Assembly (NCBI GenBank): GCA_046047235.1 | Contig: JBJOII010000036.1 | Location: 1 to 33,394 of the forward strand | From: JBMTVN01 sp046047235 | GTDB lineage: Bacteria > Verrucomicrobiota > Verrucomicrobiia > Limisphaerales > JAHDYP01 | Direction of reading: 5' to 3' | DNA length: 33,394 nucleotides | Part shown: positions 1-8,190 of the stretch, in pieces | Numbering within the stretch: the first letter of the stretch is position 1 | Layout of the letters: each line of letters opens with the position of its first letter | Notes under the pieces: model-generated | Database searches by the model: none | Told to the model about the DNA's origin: nothing | What the model saw: the letters and a program-made list of their open reading frames with translations, nothing else | Made by a program: the position numbers and the translations under genes

Positions 1-225
1 CTCAGACCATTCCATCACCAAACTGTCCGGCACCAATAGCTGCCCGATCACAAAAACAATCATCGCCACTGACAACCCCATGCCCCAAGCCAACCCGACA
101 GCGTAACGCATCCAACGGTTCGCCAAACACGCGCGCAAACCCTGCACGGCAATTACCGACCTCCGTCGCCAAATGCCACGATGCCGCCCGTCCCACGACT
201 GATAATGTACGTCATGCAGCGCCAT
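1..225 (-). CDS. ABC transporter permease, N-terminal part (runs off the window)
   Basis: Partial gene: 75 codons are visible and the frame is still open at base 1. The start ATG (225-223) overlaps the end of the upstream ATPase gene by 14 bases, with a GGAGG-like run just before it, which is typical of a translationally coupled transporter pair. The N-terminus is basic and cytoplasmic, with tryptophans and arginines (W-R-R-R near residues 19-22, R-W near 37-38). One hydrophobic helix follows, at about residues 44-68. This fits an ABC-2 type permease whose first membrane helix follows a short cytosolic tail. The family call rests mainly on the adjacent ATPase and the membrane topology. The substrate cannot be told. 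Confidence 0.7.
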   Translation of the reverse strand, partial: MALHDVHYQSWDGRHRGIWRRRSVIAVQGLRACLANRWMRYAVGLAWGMGLSVAMIVFVIGQLLVPDSLVMEWSE

Positions 226-1162
226 GGCTGTCCTCCAATGCCTTTACAAACATCTCCTCCAACACGTTCGGACTCGGAATCACCTCCAGCGGCGCCACCC
301 CAACCCGCCGCAACACCCCCAGCAACGGACCCAAATCCTCCGCATCATGCTCCACCCGCAAATGTCCGTTCGCCATCAGCGTGCACCCCCAGCCCTGCTC
401 CCGAAATGCCCGCGCCACTTCCTCCTGCCTCACCGCCACCACCACCTCCGCCGCCCCCCGCCGCCTGGCCCGCAAATTCTCCAAAGTGTCCTGAACCAAA
501 ATCCGCCCCCGCGCAATCAACACAATCCGTTCACAAATCCGTTCCACATCCGGCAACAGGTGCGTCGATAACACCACGGTAATCCCATGCTCCTTCCACA
601 ACCGCTGAACCAGCTCCAGCATCTGCGTCTGCCCCCGCGGATCCAAACCGTTGGTCGGCTCATCCAAAAAGACAATCTCCGGATCGTGCACAATCGCCTG
701 CGCCAGCTTCAGCCGCTGCTTCATCCCCGTGGAATAGGTCTCCACCTTGCGATACCGCTCCTGCCCCATCCCCACATAATCCAACATCTCGTGCGCCCGC
801 TGCCGCGCATCCTTAAACGGCAAACCGCACAACTGCGCACAGTAAGTCACATACTCGCAACCCGCCATCGCCGGGATGTGACAGTCCTGCTCCGGAGAAT
901 ACCCCACCCGCTTCCGGATCTCCCGCCCCTCCAATTTCACATCCTTCCCCAGCAACCTGACCCGACCCCGCGTAATCCCATGCAACCTCAGCAAACACTT
1001 GATCAAGGTCGACTTACCGGCCCCGTTCGGCCCCAGTAAACCAATCGCCCCAGGCTCAACCCTCAGGTCAATCCCGTCCAACGCCACCAGCCCACCGTAG
1101 TGCTTCACCAGCCCCTCAGTCTCAATCACCGGAATGTTCACGGCTCCTGAATCCATAACCAC
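212..1162 (-). CDS. ABC transporter ATP-binding protein
   Basis: Nucleotide-binding subunit of an ABC-2 type transporter, which would hydrolyse ATP at the cytoplasmic face to drive the membrane subunit encoded next. It has Walker A GPNGAGKS at residues 44-51, the signature STGMKQR, Walker B with FLDEPTNGLDP, and a switch histidine in STHLLPD. The 316 residues include a C-terminal extension of about 90 residues after the ATPase core, as in GldA/NatA/YhaQ-like exporters. The start is either GTG at 1162 or ATG two codons later. Neither has a strong ribosome site, so the choice is arbitrary. The gene follows the GH26-like gene by 15 bases and overlaps the permease gene by 14, so the three probably form one operon. 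The substrate is unknown; drug, lipid or polysaccharide export are all possible. Confidence 0.9.
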   Translation of the reverse strand: MVMDSGAVNIPVIETEGLVKHYGGLVALDGIDLRVEPGAIGLLGPNGAGKSTLIKCLLRLHGITRGRVRLLGKDVKLEGREIRKRVGYSPEQDCHIPAMAGCEYVTYCAQLCGLPFKDARQRAHEMLDYVGMGQERYRKVETYSTGMKQRLKLAQAIVHDPEIVFLDEPTNGLDPRGQTQMLELVQRLWKEHGITVVLSTHLLPDVERICERIVLIARGRILVQDTLENLRARRRGAAEVVVAVRQEEVARAFREQGWGCTLMANGHLRVEHDAEDLGPLLGVLRRVGVAPLEVIPSPNVLEEMFVKALEDSHGAA

Positions 1163-1177
1163 AATTCAACCCCAGCC

Positions 1178-3622
1178 CTAAGGCACTGCCTGATAACTCA
1201 CAAACGCCACCCGACGGCTATCGGGCGACCACGAGGGAACATTGATCGTGCCCTGCCCCCCAAACAACCGCGCCAACACTTGGATCTCCCCACCACCCAC
1301 AGGCATCAGACGCAAGGTCACATCCTGATTGGCCGGATGCCCCTCCACCCCCGGCTCATACGACAAAAACACCAGCCACTTCCCATCCGGAGAAGGATGC
1401 GCAAACCAGTTGTTGTACTCATCATCCGTCACCTGCTCCTCACCCGACCCATCAGCCCGCATCCGCCAGATCTCCATGGCCCCCGTCCGCACGGAGTTAA
1501 AATAAATCCACTCACCATCCGGCGAATACTCCGGCCCGTCATCCAAACCCTCAGCCTCCGTCAACCGAACCTCGTCACCCCCACCCACAGGAATCGCATA
1601 CACGTCATACTCACCACCGCGCTCCGCACAATACACCAATGTGGCCCCATCAGGTGACCAACCATGCCAGTAAGACGGCCCCCTCGCCGTCACTAACCGC
1701 GGCTCCCCACCCTCAATCGGCAGGGTGTAAATCAACGATTGCCGGCTCCCCTGCGACTGATCACTGATCACCAACCGCTTCCCATCCGGCGAAATGCCAT
1801 GGTCGTTGTTGCATCGATTCGCAAAACCCGTGTCCACCATCACCGGTTCACCCCCACCCACAGGCACCCAATACAAGCGACCGCCGCTGTTATACAACAA
1901 CCGCCCGCCGTCCGGACTCCAGTTCGGCGCCTCAATATGGTTCGTGGTCACATACACCGCGCGACGATCCTTCGAATCAATCGGCACAGTCTCCAACACG
2001 CTTAGGAGCCTCGACCTCTCACCCAACGGCTCCGGCTCACCCAACTCGACGTGACTAAACCGCACGGTCTCCACCACCGCGTCGTCATGCGCACACACCC
2101 CCAGCCCCACATAAAACGGCTCCTCCAAATCCAACCGGAACGATCCACCCGCCGGCAGCCAACCCCCATCCTCACCCCACACCCACATGGAAACATACCG
2201 ACCCCGCTTCTCAATCCGTACCCGCCTCGGCCCCATCACGTTCGCCTGAATCTCATACGTCCGCTCTCCTGCCACCGCACGGTACTGCAACGACGTTAAA
2301 CCATCTCCATGCACCGCAGCATCCGCATACGCCGATCCTGCCCCCAAATCCTGACGCACCATCAAACAGGCCTTCCGATGCGCATTCCCACCCTCTCCTA
2401 CAAAATCAACGTCAGCCGACAACACCACATCCCCACTCACTCGCTTCCACAGGAAATGAAAGGCATCCGTATCGAACCACATGTTCTCCCCACCACCAGT
2501 CACGGTATAGACCCCGCTCGCCGCATCATAAACCACCCCACCCCGATGCCCCACCACACCCACATCCCCGCTACCCTCAAACGCACCCAACCCACCCTCA
2601 ACCCCCAACCTCGGCAACTCATCCCGAACCACCACAAACTCGCTTCCGTAAAACGCCCGCAACGCCTCCGGAGCATTCTTCCTCACCCAGTTGCTGTGCC
2701 ACGTGGTCACCCACCCCCACTGAAAACCAGCACCACGAGTGGTCTCCACCGACGGGATTAAATCACACTCGCTCAACACCACCGGCTTCCCCCCCGCCAC
2801 GGAAGCCACCCTCTCGTAATTGGCCCGCACCCCCTGCTGACCCTCACGGTAAATGTCCACCCCCACCACATCCACCACGTCCAAACCCGGCATCCAATCC
2901 ATCCGCATCTCCTGCGACGCCGAGTAGACCCAGAGCAAATTGTTCAATCCATGATGCCCCGTGAAATACTCATACATAAGACGCCACAACCGCTGCGCAT
3001 TCTCCTTCCCCTGCTTGCTCCACCAAAACCACCCGCCACACATCTCGTGCAACGGACGCCACAACACCGGTACACCCCGATCCCGACACGCCCCCAATAA
3101 ACGCGCCGTCGCATCCAAATCCTTCACCATCGCCTCATGCTCCGGTGTCCCCTCCCGCAACGCCGCCTCAATGTCAAAAGCCCGCTTCGTCCCCTCATAC
3201 GTGTTCCGCGCCTCCATCGGGTTCCCCCAATGCCAGCACATCGCCACCAATCCACCCATGTTCCAATGCGCCACCGCATCCTCCACAATGCTCCTCTCCG
3301 CCCGCTCCCACTCCGCCGAAAACCGCTCAGTGAAAATCCCCGCCTCAAACTCCAATACCGCCGGACTCGACCCCGCCGTCTGCTCCACATACCCCAACTC
3401 CCGCCGGGCCATGTCCCCATACACCACATGATGACCCGATAACGTCCGCTCCCCCTGAATCGACTGCAAATACGCCAAGACCCGCCTCGCCTCCGTCGAC
3501 GCAGCCGGATTCACCGGCTCTATCCCGCCCAACACCCCGCTGACCCAAACCAAGCCCACAACCACCAGACCCACCACCCGCAAGAGCGTGGACCTCTCCC
3601 CAGATGTTCTTTCGCGATGCAT
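1178..3622 (-). CDS. Secreted GH26-like glycoside hydrolase fused to a TolB-like beta-propeller
   Basis: Predicted 814-residue exported protein. The start at 3622 is preferred because GGAGG lies 8 bases before it and a signal peptide follows directly (basic residues, then hydrophobic stretch at about 13-33). A longer start at 3649 would put 9 extra residues in front. Domain 1 (about 35-330) is a TIM barrel like glycoside hydrolase family 26 (mannanase clan A): RPLHE carries the presumed acid/base Glu193, followed by GGWFWW, and LSECD carries the presumed nucleophile Glu285. Domain 2 (about 345-530) resembles the concanavalin-like DUF1349 domain. Domain 3 (about 555-814) has repeated W-S-P-D-G blades of a PD40/TolB propeller. 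The DUF1349-PD40 pair alone is a common verrucomicrobial protein, so the added GH26 domain is the odd part. Substrate is probably a beta-mannan or related glycan, inferred only from the family. First gene of an operon with an ABC transporter. Confidence 0.85.
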   Translation of the reverse strand: MHRERTSGERSTLLRVVGLVVVGLVWVSGVLGGIEPVNPAASTEARRVLAYLQSIQGERTLSGHHVVYGDMARRELGYVEQTAGSSPAVLEFEAGIFTERFSAEWERAERSIVEDAVAHWNMGGLVAMCWHWGNPMEARNTYEGTKRAFDIEAALREGTPEHEAMVKDLDATARLLGACRDRGVPVLWRPLHEMCGGWFWWSKQGKENAQRLWRLMYEYFTGHHGLNNLLWVYSASQEMRMDWMPGLDVVDVVGVDIYREGQQGVRANYERVASVAGGKPVVLSECDLIPSVETTRGAGFQWGWVTTWHSNWVRKNAPEALRAFYGSEFVVVRDELPRLGVEGGLGAFEGSGDVGVVGHRGGVVYDAASGVYTVTGGGENMWFDTDAFHFLWKRVSGDVVLSADVDFVGEGGNAHRKACLMVRQDLGAGSAYADAAVHGDGLTSLQYRAVAGERTYEIQANVMGPRRVRIEKRGRYVSMWVWGEDGGWLPAGGSFRLDLEEPFYVGLGVCAHDDAVVETVRFSHVELGEPEPLGERSRLLSVLETVPIDSKDRRAVYVTTNHIEAPNWSPDGGRLLYNSGGRLYWVPVGGGEPVMVDTGFANRCNNDHGISPDGKRLVISDQSQGSRQSLIYTLPIEGGEPRLVTARGPSYWHGWSPDGATLVYCAERGGEYDVYAIPVGGGDEVRLTEAEGLDDGPEYSPDGEWIYFNSVRTGAMEIWRMRADGSGEEQVTDDEYNNWFAHPSPDGKWLVFLSYEPGVEGHPANQDVTLRLMPVGGGEIQVLARLFGGQGTINVPSWSPDSRRVAFVSYQAVP

Positions 3623-3630
3623 CCGCAAAT

Positions 3631-3635
3631 CCTCC
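3631..3635 (-). promoter_or_regulatory. Ribosome binding site deciding the GH26-like start
   Basis: On the minus strand this reads GGAGG and lies 8 bases before the ATG at 3622. No comparable site precedes the longer in-frame start at 3649. Confidence 0.7.
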
Positions 3636-3669
3636 CTGTTCCACGCCAAAGAAACAACACCACAATCAG

Positions 3670-3716
3670 TCCGCCAGCCCAGCCGTGGGCGGAGTTTCAG
3701 AGTTTCGGTGTTTCGG
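3670..3716. repeat. Small intergenic hairpin followed by a triple 8-base repeat
   Basis: In the gap between two divergent genes, TCCGCC (3670-3675) pairs with GGCGGA (3688-3693). Three imperfect 8-base units follow immediately: AGTTTCAG, AGTTTCGG, TGTTTCGG (3693-3716). It may be a copy of a short interspersed repeat or a regulatory site. No promoter could be read with confidence in the 238-base gap. Confidence 0.4.
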
Positions 3717-3860
3717 TCTTCCCCAACACCCCGCGACCCGCTCCCCCATCTTTCTGCCCAAATCCACTCTCACCCCTCTCCTCTTTCCCGGCGTCCTGCC
3801 GGAATTCCGACAGTGCGCCGTTTGCCCTCCCCTGCAATCCCTGATACAACTGACCCCAGA

Positions 3861-5783
3861 ATGGCTCTCTTGACGTCCCATCTTCGAATGCTGCAATGGC
3901 TGCTGGCCTTGTGCCTGCCGCTGACAGCATTCGCCTCGACGCCAGCAAAAAGCCCCTCTCAGCCGCTCGACCCCCAACAGCTGCGCACTTTCGCCACGCA
4001 ACTCATCACCCAGGCCATCGAAGAGGACGGCATTCCGGGCGCCGCGGTCGCCATTGTTCATCGCGGAAAGACGATCATCCAAAAGGGCTTCGGCCTCGCC
4101 AACCTCAAGACCCAGCAGCCCGTCCAGGCCTCCAACACGCTCTTTCGCGTAGCCTCCATCTCTAAAATCCTCACCACGCTCGCCGTCCTGCAACAGGCCG
4201 ATCAAGGCTCGCTCAGCCTCCACGACAACATCAACGACTACCTCACTGAGTTCCACGTCCAACCAACCTTCCCCGAACCCGTCACACTCCACCACCTCCT
4301 CACCCATACCGCCGGGTTCGATGTCGAATTCCTCAAGGATGGATCCCTCCTCCCAAATTCCCGCATCCCTCTCGGCGATTACTTGCGCCTCAACGAACCT
4401 CAACGCCTGCGCCCCCCCGGCCTGTTCCCCACCTACGATAATTACGGCTTCGGCCTCGCGGGATATGTCGTCCAACAAACGACCGACCAACCCTTCGCCG
4501 CCCATATGAAGCACTCCCTGCTGCTGCCCCTGGGCATGAACCACAGCACGTTCACGCTCGATGACCAGTCCCGCCAGCACCTCGCCAAAGGCTACTGGAA
4601 CAAAGGAGCCCGCCTCGAACCCTACCCCGCTGATCAGGTCAACCTGCCCCCCGCCGCAGGACTCTCCGCGACGACCACGGATATGGCCCGACTCATCACC
4701 GCTCTACTCGGCCACCCCGCCTCCGGCAACCACAGAGTCCTCCCTGCAGCTCTCCTCGCCCAACTGCACCAACCGCAGTTCGAAATCAACCCCGCCGTCC
4801 CCGGCCGCTGCTATGGTTTCAACCAGGTGCTCATCGCCGGCCGCAAAGCCCTGCGCCAAACCGGACGCTGGCCCGGTTACAACAGCGTCCTGCTTCTTTT
4901 CCCTCGCCACGACCTCGGGCTGTTTCTGACCTACAACCTCGCTGACCACGGCAGCTTCAGGAAGCACTTCACCCGGGCCTTCGCCAAAAAGTTCGTCCCC
5001 AAAAACCCCGCACCACCAACACTCCCTCCCGCCCTCGCATCCAGCAACTCCTTCCATGCCCTCGCCGGCACGTACATCACCACCCGCTTCCCCGATAAAG
5101 AACCCATCATCGGCCAACCCCTGGAAATTCAGATCACCACCTCCTCCCGGGGCATCCTCGTCAACGGCACCCCTTTCCTCCCCCTGTCCACCAACACCTT
5201 CGCCCATGCTCCCAATCCCACCGCCAACAACACCATTCCCGCCGCAGAACGGCTCACGTTCCTCAGCCAGCCAGAAAACACAACCCAATACCTCATCACC
5301 GACCGCGCCAGCTACCACCGGGCCCAATGGTGGGAGACCCGAAAAGCCGGGAGATGGATTGTCGCGTTCGCCCTGACCGCCCTCCTCTCAGCCCTCCTCC
5401 ACTGGCCCCCGGCAGCCTTGCTCCGCTGGCTTCGCCACCTGTCTCACCCCAAACCCATCCAACTCTCCTCCGCCCTCAGCCGCCTCCTCATCATCACCGC
5501 AAGCCTCGCCTCCCTCCTCCTCCTCACCAACCTGTCCGCAACCCTGCTCAGCCAACCCCCGCTCAACCACCTCTACGGCCTGCCTCAGCCAATCACCAAC
5601 CTGCTGCTCTGGACCCCCATCATCCCCGCCGCAACCGCAGCCCTCACCCTCACCTCCATCTGGGTCTGGACCCACTCCCGCTGGTCCATCCTCGAACGCT
5701 CCCACTTCACGCTCGTCACTCTCGCCCTGCTCCTCCTCTCCTTCGAACTCCACCAGCGTAACCTCCTCCTCGCCGCCTACTAA
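3861..5783 (+). CDS. Serine hydrolase (beta-lactamase/PBP4* fold) with C-terminal membrane domain
   Basis: A 640-residue serine hydrolase of the beta-lactamase/CubicO family. An export signal (about residues 10-26) is followed by the catalytic domain with S99-I-S-K102 (S-x-x-K) and Y192-D-N194 (Y-x-N). A further domain lies at about 390-490, and four hydrophobic helices occupy the last 150 or so residues, so the enzyme is probably anchored in the inner membrane and faces the periplasm. Family members act as carboxypeptidases, esterases or D-amino-acid peptidases, and the substrate here cannot be deduced. The open frame extends further upstream into the divergent gene, so a start at ATG 3861 (or ATG 3888, directly before the hydrophobic stretch) is more credible. 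No good ribosome site marks either one. Confidence 0.88.
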   Translation: MALLTSHLRMLQWLLALCLPLTAFASTPAKSPSQPLDPQQLRTFATQLITQAIEEDGIPGAAVAIVHRGKTIIQKGFGLANLKTQQPVQASNTLFRVASISKILTTLAVLQQADQGSLSLHDNINDYLTEFHVQPTFPEPVTLHHLLTHTAGFDVEFLKDGSLLPNSRIPLGDYLRLNEPQRLRPPGLFPTYDNYGFGLAGYVVQQTTDQPFAAHMKHSLLLPLGMNHSTFTLDDQSRQHLAKGYWNKGARLEPYPADQVNLPPAAGLSATTTDMARLITALLGHPASGNHRVLPAALLAQLHQPQFEINPAVPGRCYGFNQVLIAGRKALRQTGRWPGYNSVLLLFPRHDLGLFLTYNLADHGSFRKHFTRAFAKKFVPKNPAPPTLPPALASSNSFHALAGTYITTRFPDKEPIIGQPLEIQITTSSRGILVNGTPFLPLSTNTFAHAPNPTANNTIPAAERLTFLSQPENTTQYLITDRASYHRAQWWETRKAGRWIVAFALTALLSALLHWPPAALLRWLRHLSHPKPIQLSSALSRLLIITASLASLLLLTNLSATLLSQPPLNHLYGLPQPITNLLLWTPIIPAATAALTLTSIWVWTHSRWSILERSHFTLVTLALLLLSFELHQRNLLLAAY

Positions 5784-6079
5784 TCTGGGACAACTCACTC
5801 GATGACCCCCATCCCCCGGTCGCCGCCTACGCGCTGAGCTTCTTCCAAGCCCGCCCCATCCCCAGACCCCTGTCGCCCGAGGAAAAAGGCTGGATCCTGC
5901 AGCGCATACAGAGCGGCAACTCTTTGCAGGCTCAGGACTTGGCCCAGGCACTCTGGCAATCCGGCCTCGCCACGAACGCCCAAACTCTGGGGGGAATCGT
6001 GGACAGGTTTCTGAAGGACGTACGATTCCTCCCTCCCCAAATGACACCCAAGCGACAACAACGCTGCCCGGGGACCTGA
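5784..6079 (+). pseudogene. Coding-like remnant without a start codon
   Basis: This reading frame stays open for about 100 codons after the serine hydrolase stop and ends at TGA 6077-6079, but has no ATG or plausible start at its beginning. The translation has a normal protein composition, with short stretches such as AYALSFFQARP, SPEEKGWILQRI and VDRFLKDVRFLPPQ suggesting a helical C-terminal domain. This is unlike the low-complexity Pro/Arg/Ser-rich shadow frames elsewhere in the window. I read it as the 3' end of a decayed gene. I do not recognise the family, and a chance open frame is possible. Confidence 0.4.
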
Positions 6080-6203
6080 TCCACCAAGACAGCAGTTCAC
6101 GTACCATCCACCCAATCACCGGAATCCGCAACGTCACCCCAAGAAAACCCACCCGGAACGGAGTGAACCCCACGCAAACCGCGTCAACCTCACTCACCCC
6201 AAC
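6080..6203. other. Intergenic gap with nothing recognised
   Basis: Short gap between the remnant and the stop codon of the convergent serine hydrolase gene. No tRNA, clear terminator hairpin or further coding frame was seen. Confidence 0.5.
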
Positions 6204-7718
6204 TCAGGAACGCCCGCGCAATACCGGCCACTTCAAGGGACCAAAACTCACCTGTCTCTCCCCCTCCAAGACCAGTTCGTCCCCGTCCATCCGCAGCTTG
6301 AAGGTCACGGAAAACGGCGTGTCGTAAAGAACCACCCGAATGTTGCAACCGCCCTCACCCACAAAACCTAAACTCCCCGCCACTGCCTCATTCCGGAAAT
6401 CCCCCACCTCCCGCAACAGTAACCCCGCCAAATTCTCGGCAGTCCTCCACCCCCCAACCCCACAAGAAATCTCAACCCGCTCCCCCTGCATCTGCAAATC
6501 CAAGCTCCACTCTCCCGCCCCCCGCCCCCGCCTCAATTCCAAGGTCTCCAAACCGGTCTCGTTCGCCTCAAACCGAAACACCCTCCCCGCTATTAGCAAC
6601 GGCACCGCCGCACCATCCACCCCCTCAGCCACCGGATACTCCAAAGACTCCAGCTTCGCCCTCAACCGCCCCGCCGCCACAGCATCCTCCGGCAATGACA
6701 CCGCCCGAAAAGCCGGCAATAACGTGTCCCAAGTCACATCCAGCAACTTCTGCATGTCCCGAATCCCACTGGTCACCGCCACCACCGCATCCTGCTCCGG
6801 CATCACAATGCAATACTGCCCCGCCGCTCCATCCCCCCGATACGCCCCATGCCGACACCGCCAAAACTGAAACCCATACCCCTGGTTCCAATCGCTCTCC
6901 GGATTGCTCCCATTCGATACCTGCTTCGCCGTCGCCAGCTCCACCCACTCCTCCGATAACAACCGCCGACCCTCCCACTCCCCACGCTGTAAATACAACT
7001 GCCCCAACTTCGCAATGTCCTCGGTCCGCACCCGCAAACCATACCCCCCCAAGGAAATCCCCTCAGCGTTCACATCCCATACCGGGTCCTCAATCCCCAA
7101 CGGCTCAAATAGCCTCGGTCCCAAATATTCCAATACGGTCTGCCCCGTCCGCTTCTGCACAATCGCCGACACCATAAACGTCGCCGGCGTGTTATACATA
7201 AAATGCGTCCCCGGCAAATGCGGCACGGGATGACCCAAGAACGACCGAACGGTCATGCCCTCCCCACCCCTCGGCGATTCCGTCCCGTGCCCTGCCGTCA
7301 TCGTCAGCAAATCCTTCACCCGCATCGCTCTCAGGTTCGAACTCACTTCATCCGGCAACGCCTCCGGAAAGATATCCACCACCCGCTCATATAAACCCAC
7401 CTCACCCTCCCCAATCGCAAATCCCATGGCCGTCGACGTGAAACTCTTGCTCAAGGAATACAACACATGCCGCCGCTCGGCCGAATACGGAGCCCACCAC
7501 CCCTCCGCTACCACCCGCCCGTGCCGGACCAACATCACGCTGTGCATCCCATCTACCTCCCGCTCCAACGCCTCCACCCACCCCAACACCTCCCCCGAAC
7601 TCAAACCCTCCGCCTCCGGCGCCGACCGCGCCAAGTCCCCACCACCCCAAACCCTCCCCACAGCAACCAATGACACACACAGCACCAACGCCGGCCGAAG
7701 CCAATTAAATCGGGACAT
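6204..7718 (-). CDS. Secreted serine hydrolase (class C beta-lactamase-like)
   Basis: A 504-residue exported protein of the beta-lactamase-related serine hydrolase family. The start at 7718 puts a classical signal peptide at the N-terminus (about residues 5-26). The S-x-x-K motif is S88-L-S-K91 and the second motif is Y-N-T in the stretch FMYNTP, the pattern seen in 6-aminohexanoate-dimer-hydrolase-like members. A beta-rich C-terminal domain of about 130 residues follows the catalytic domain. It has no membrane helices, unlike the other serine hydrolase in this region, so the two are not recent duplicates. Earlier in-frame starts (to 7772) would bury the signal peptide behind 18 residues. The substrate is unknown. 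Confidence 0.88.
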   Translation of the reverse strand: MSRFNWLRPALVLCVSLVAVGRVWGGGDLARSAPEAEGLSSGEVLGWVEALEREVDGMHSVMLVRHGRVVAEGWWAPYSAERRHVLYSLSKSFTSTAMGFAIGEGEVGLYERVVDIFPEALPDEVSSNLRAMRVKDLLTMTAGHGTESPRGGEGMTVRSFLGHPVPHLPGTHFMYNTPATFMVSAIVQKRTGQTVLEYLGPRLFEPLGIEDPVWDVNAEGISLGGYGLRVRTEDIAKLGQLYLQRGEWEGRRLLSEEWVELATAKQVSNGSNPESDWNQGYGFQFWRCRHGAYRGDGAAGQYCIVMPEQDAVVAVTSGIRDMQKLLDVTWDTLLPAFRAVSLPEDAVAAGRLRAKLESLEYPVAEGVDGAAVPLLIAGRVFRFEANETGLETLELRRGRGAGEWSLDLQMQGERVEISCGVGGWRTAENLAGLLLREVGDFRNEAVAGSLGFVGEGGCNIRVVLYDTPFSVTFKLRMDGDELVLEGERQVSFGPLKWPVLRGRS

Positions 7719-8190
7719 GCCCAAGGGTTCTACCCCCCCGCCCACCCCGAACGCAACTCCCAACCAACCCACTCATTCACCCGGCCCTCAACCCACTAAA
7801 CGTTCGGTTCGATACACCGCTTTTAAAGCAGGCTCCCTACTTTCACTTAAGCCCATCACGAGATGTATCTAATTATCGTTACCGCCAGCTCCACCACCCG
7901 CCCCCACACACCCCTCCAAATCCCCCAAATACCCCACCCCACTCCACCACCCCCAACATCCCATCCGCCTCAACCACAACCACTTCACCGCAAACCCCAC
8001 GCCAAATAAGCGTTTTAAACACAAAAATACCCCTGAAATCTCCCACCCTATACTGAAACCAACCGACAAAATCGAATCCACGAAATCAACTTCTCCTAAA
8101 CCAGAGCAATTCTTGGTTAAAGCCGTGCAATAAGCGGGTAGAGAGCAAAACAACCTCGTGAGATTTTGCACACCAGAAGAGACGGTCACC
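7719..8190. other. Divergent intergenic region before the complex I operon
   Basis: A 472-base gap between divergent genes, pyrimidine-rich on the + strand in the middle and more A/T-rich at 7990-8120. No gene or RNA is recognised. It should hold the promoters of both the serine hydrolase and the large nuo operon. A short imperfect palindrome (GCTTT-T-AAAGC) lies near 7832. Confidence 0.5.
8049..8054 (+). promoter_or_regulatory. Possible -10 element of the complex I operon
   Basis: TATACT matches a sigma-70 -10 hexamer well and lies in the A/T-richer part of the gap upstream of the operon. No convincing -35 box sits 16-18 bases before it, so this is a weak call. Confidence 0.25.

Noticed and set aside
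3666..4580. Long minus-strand open frame opposite the serine hydrolase
   Set aside because: It is antisense to a gene with clear S-x-x-K and Y-x-N motifs. Its composition is typical of a shadow caused by C-rich codons on the other strand.
5388..6197. Minus-strand open frame of 269 codons
   Set aside because: Gly/Glu/Arg-rich with no motifs, and mostly antisense to the serine hydrolase membrane domain. The + strand frame at 5784-6079 looks more like protein.
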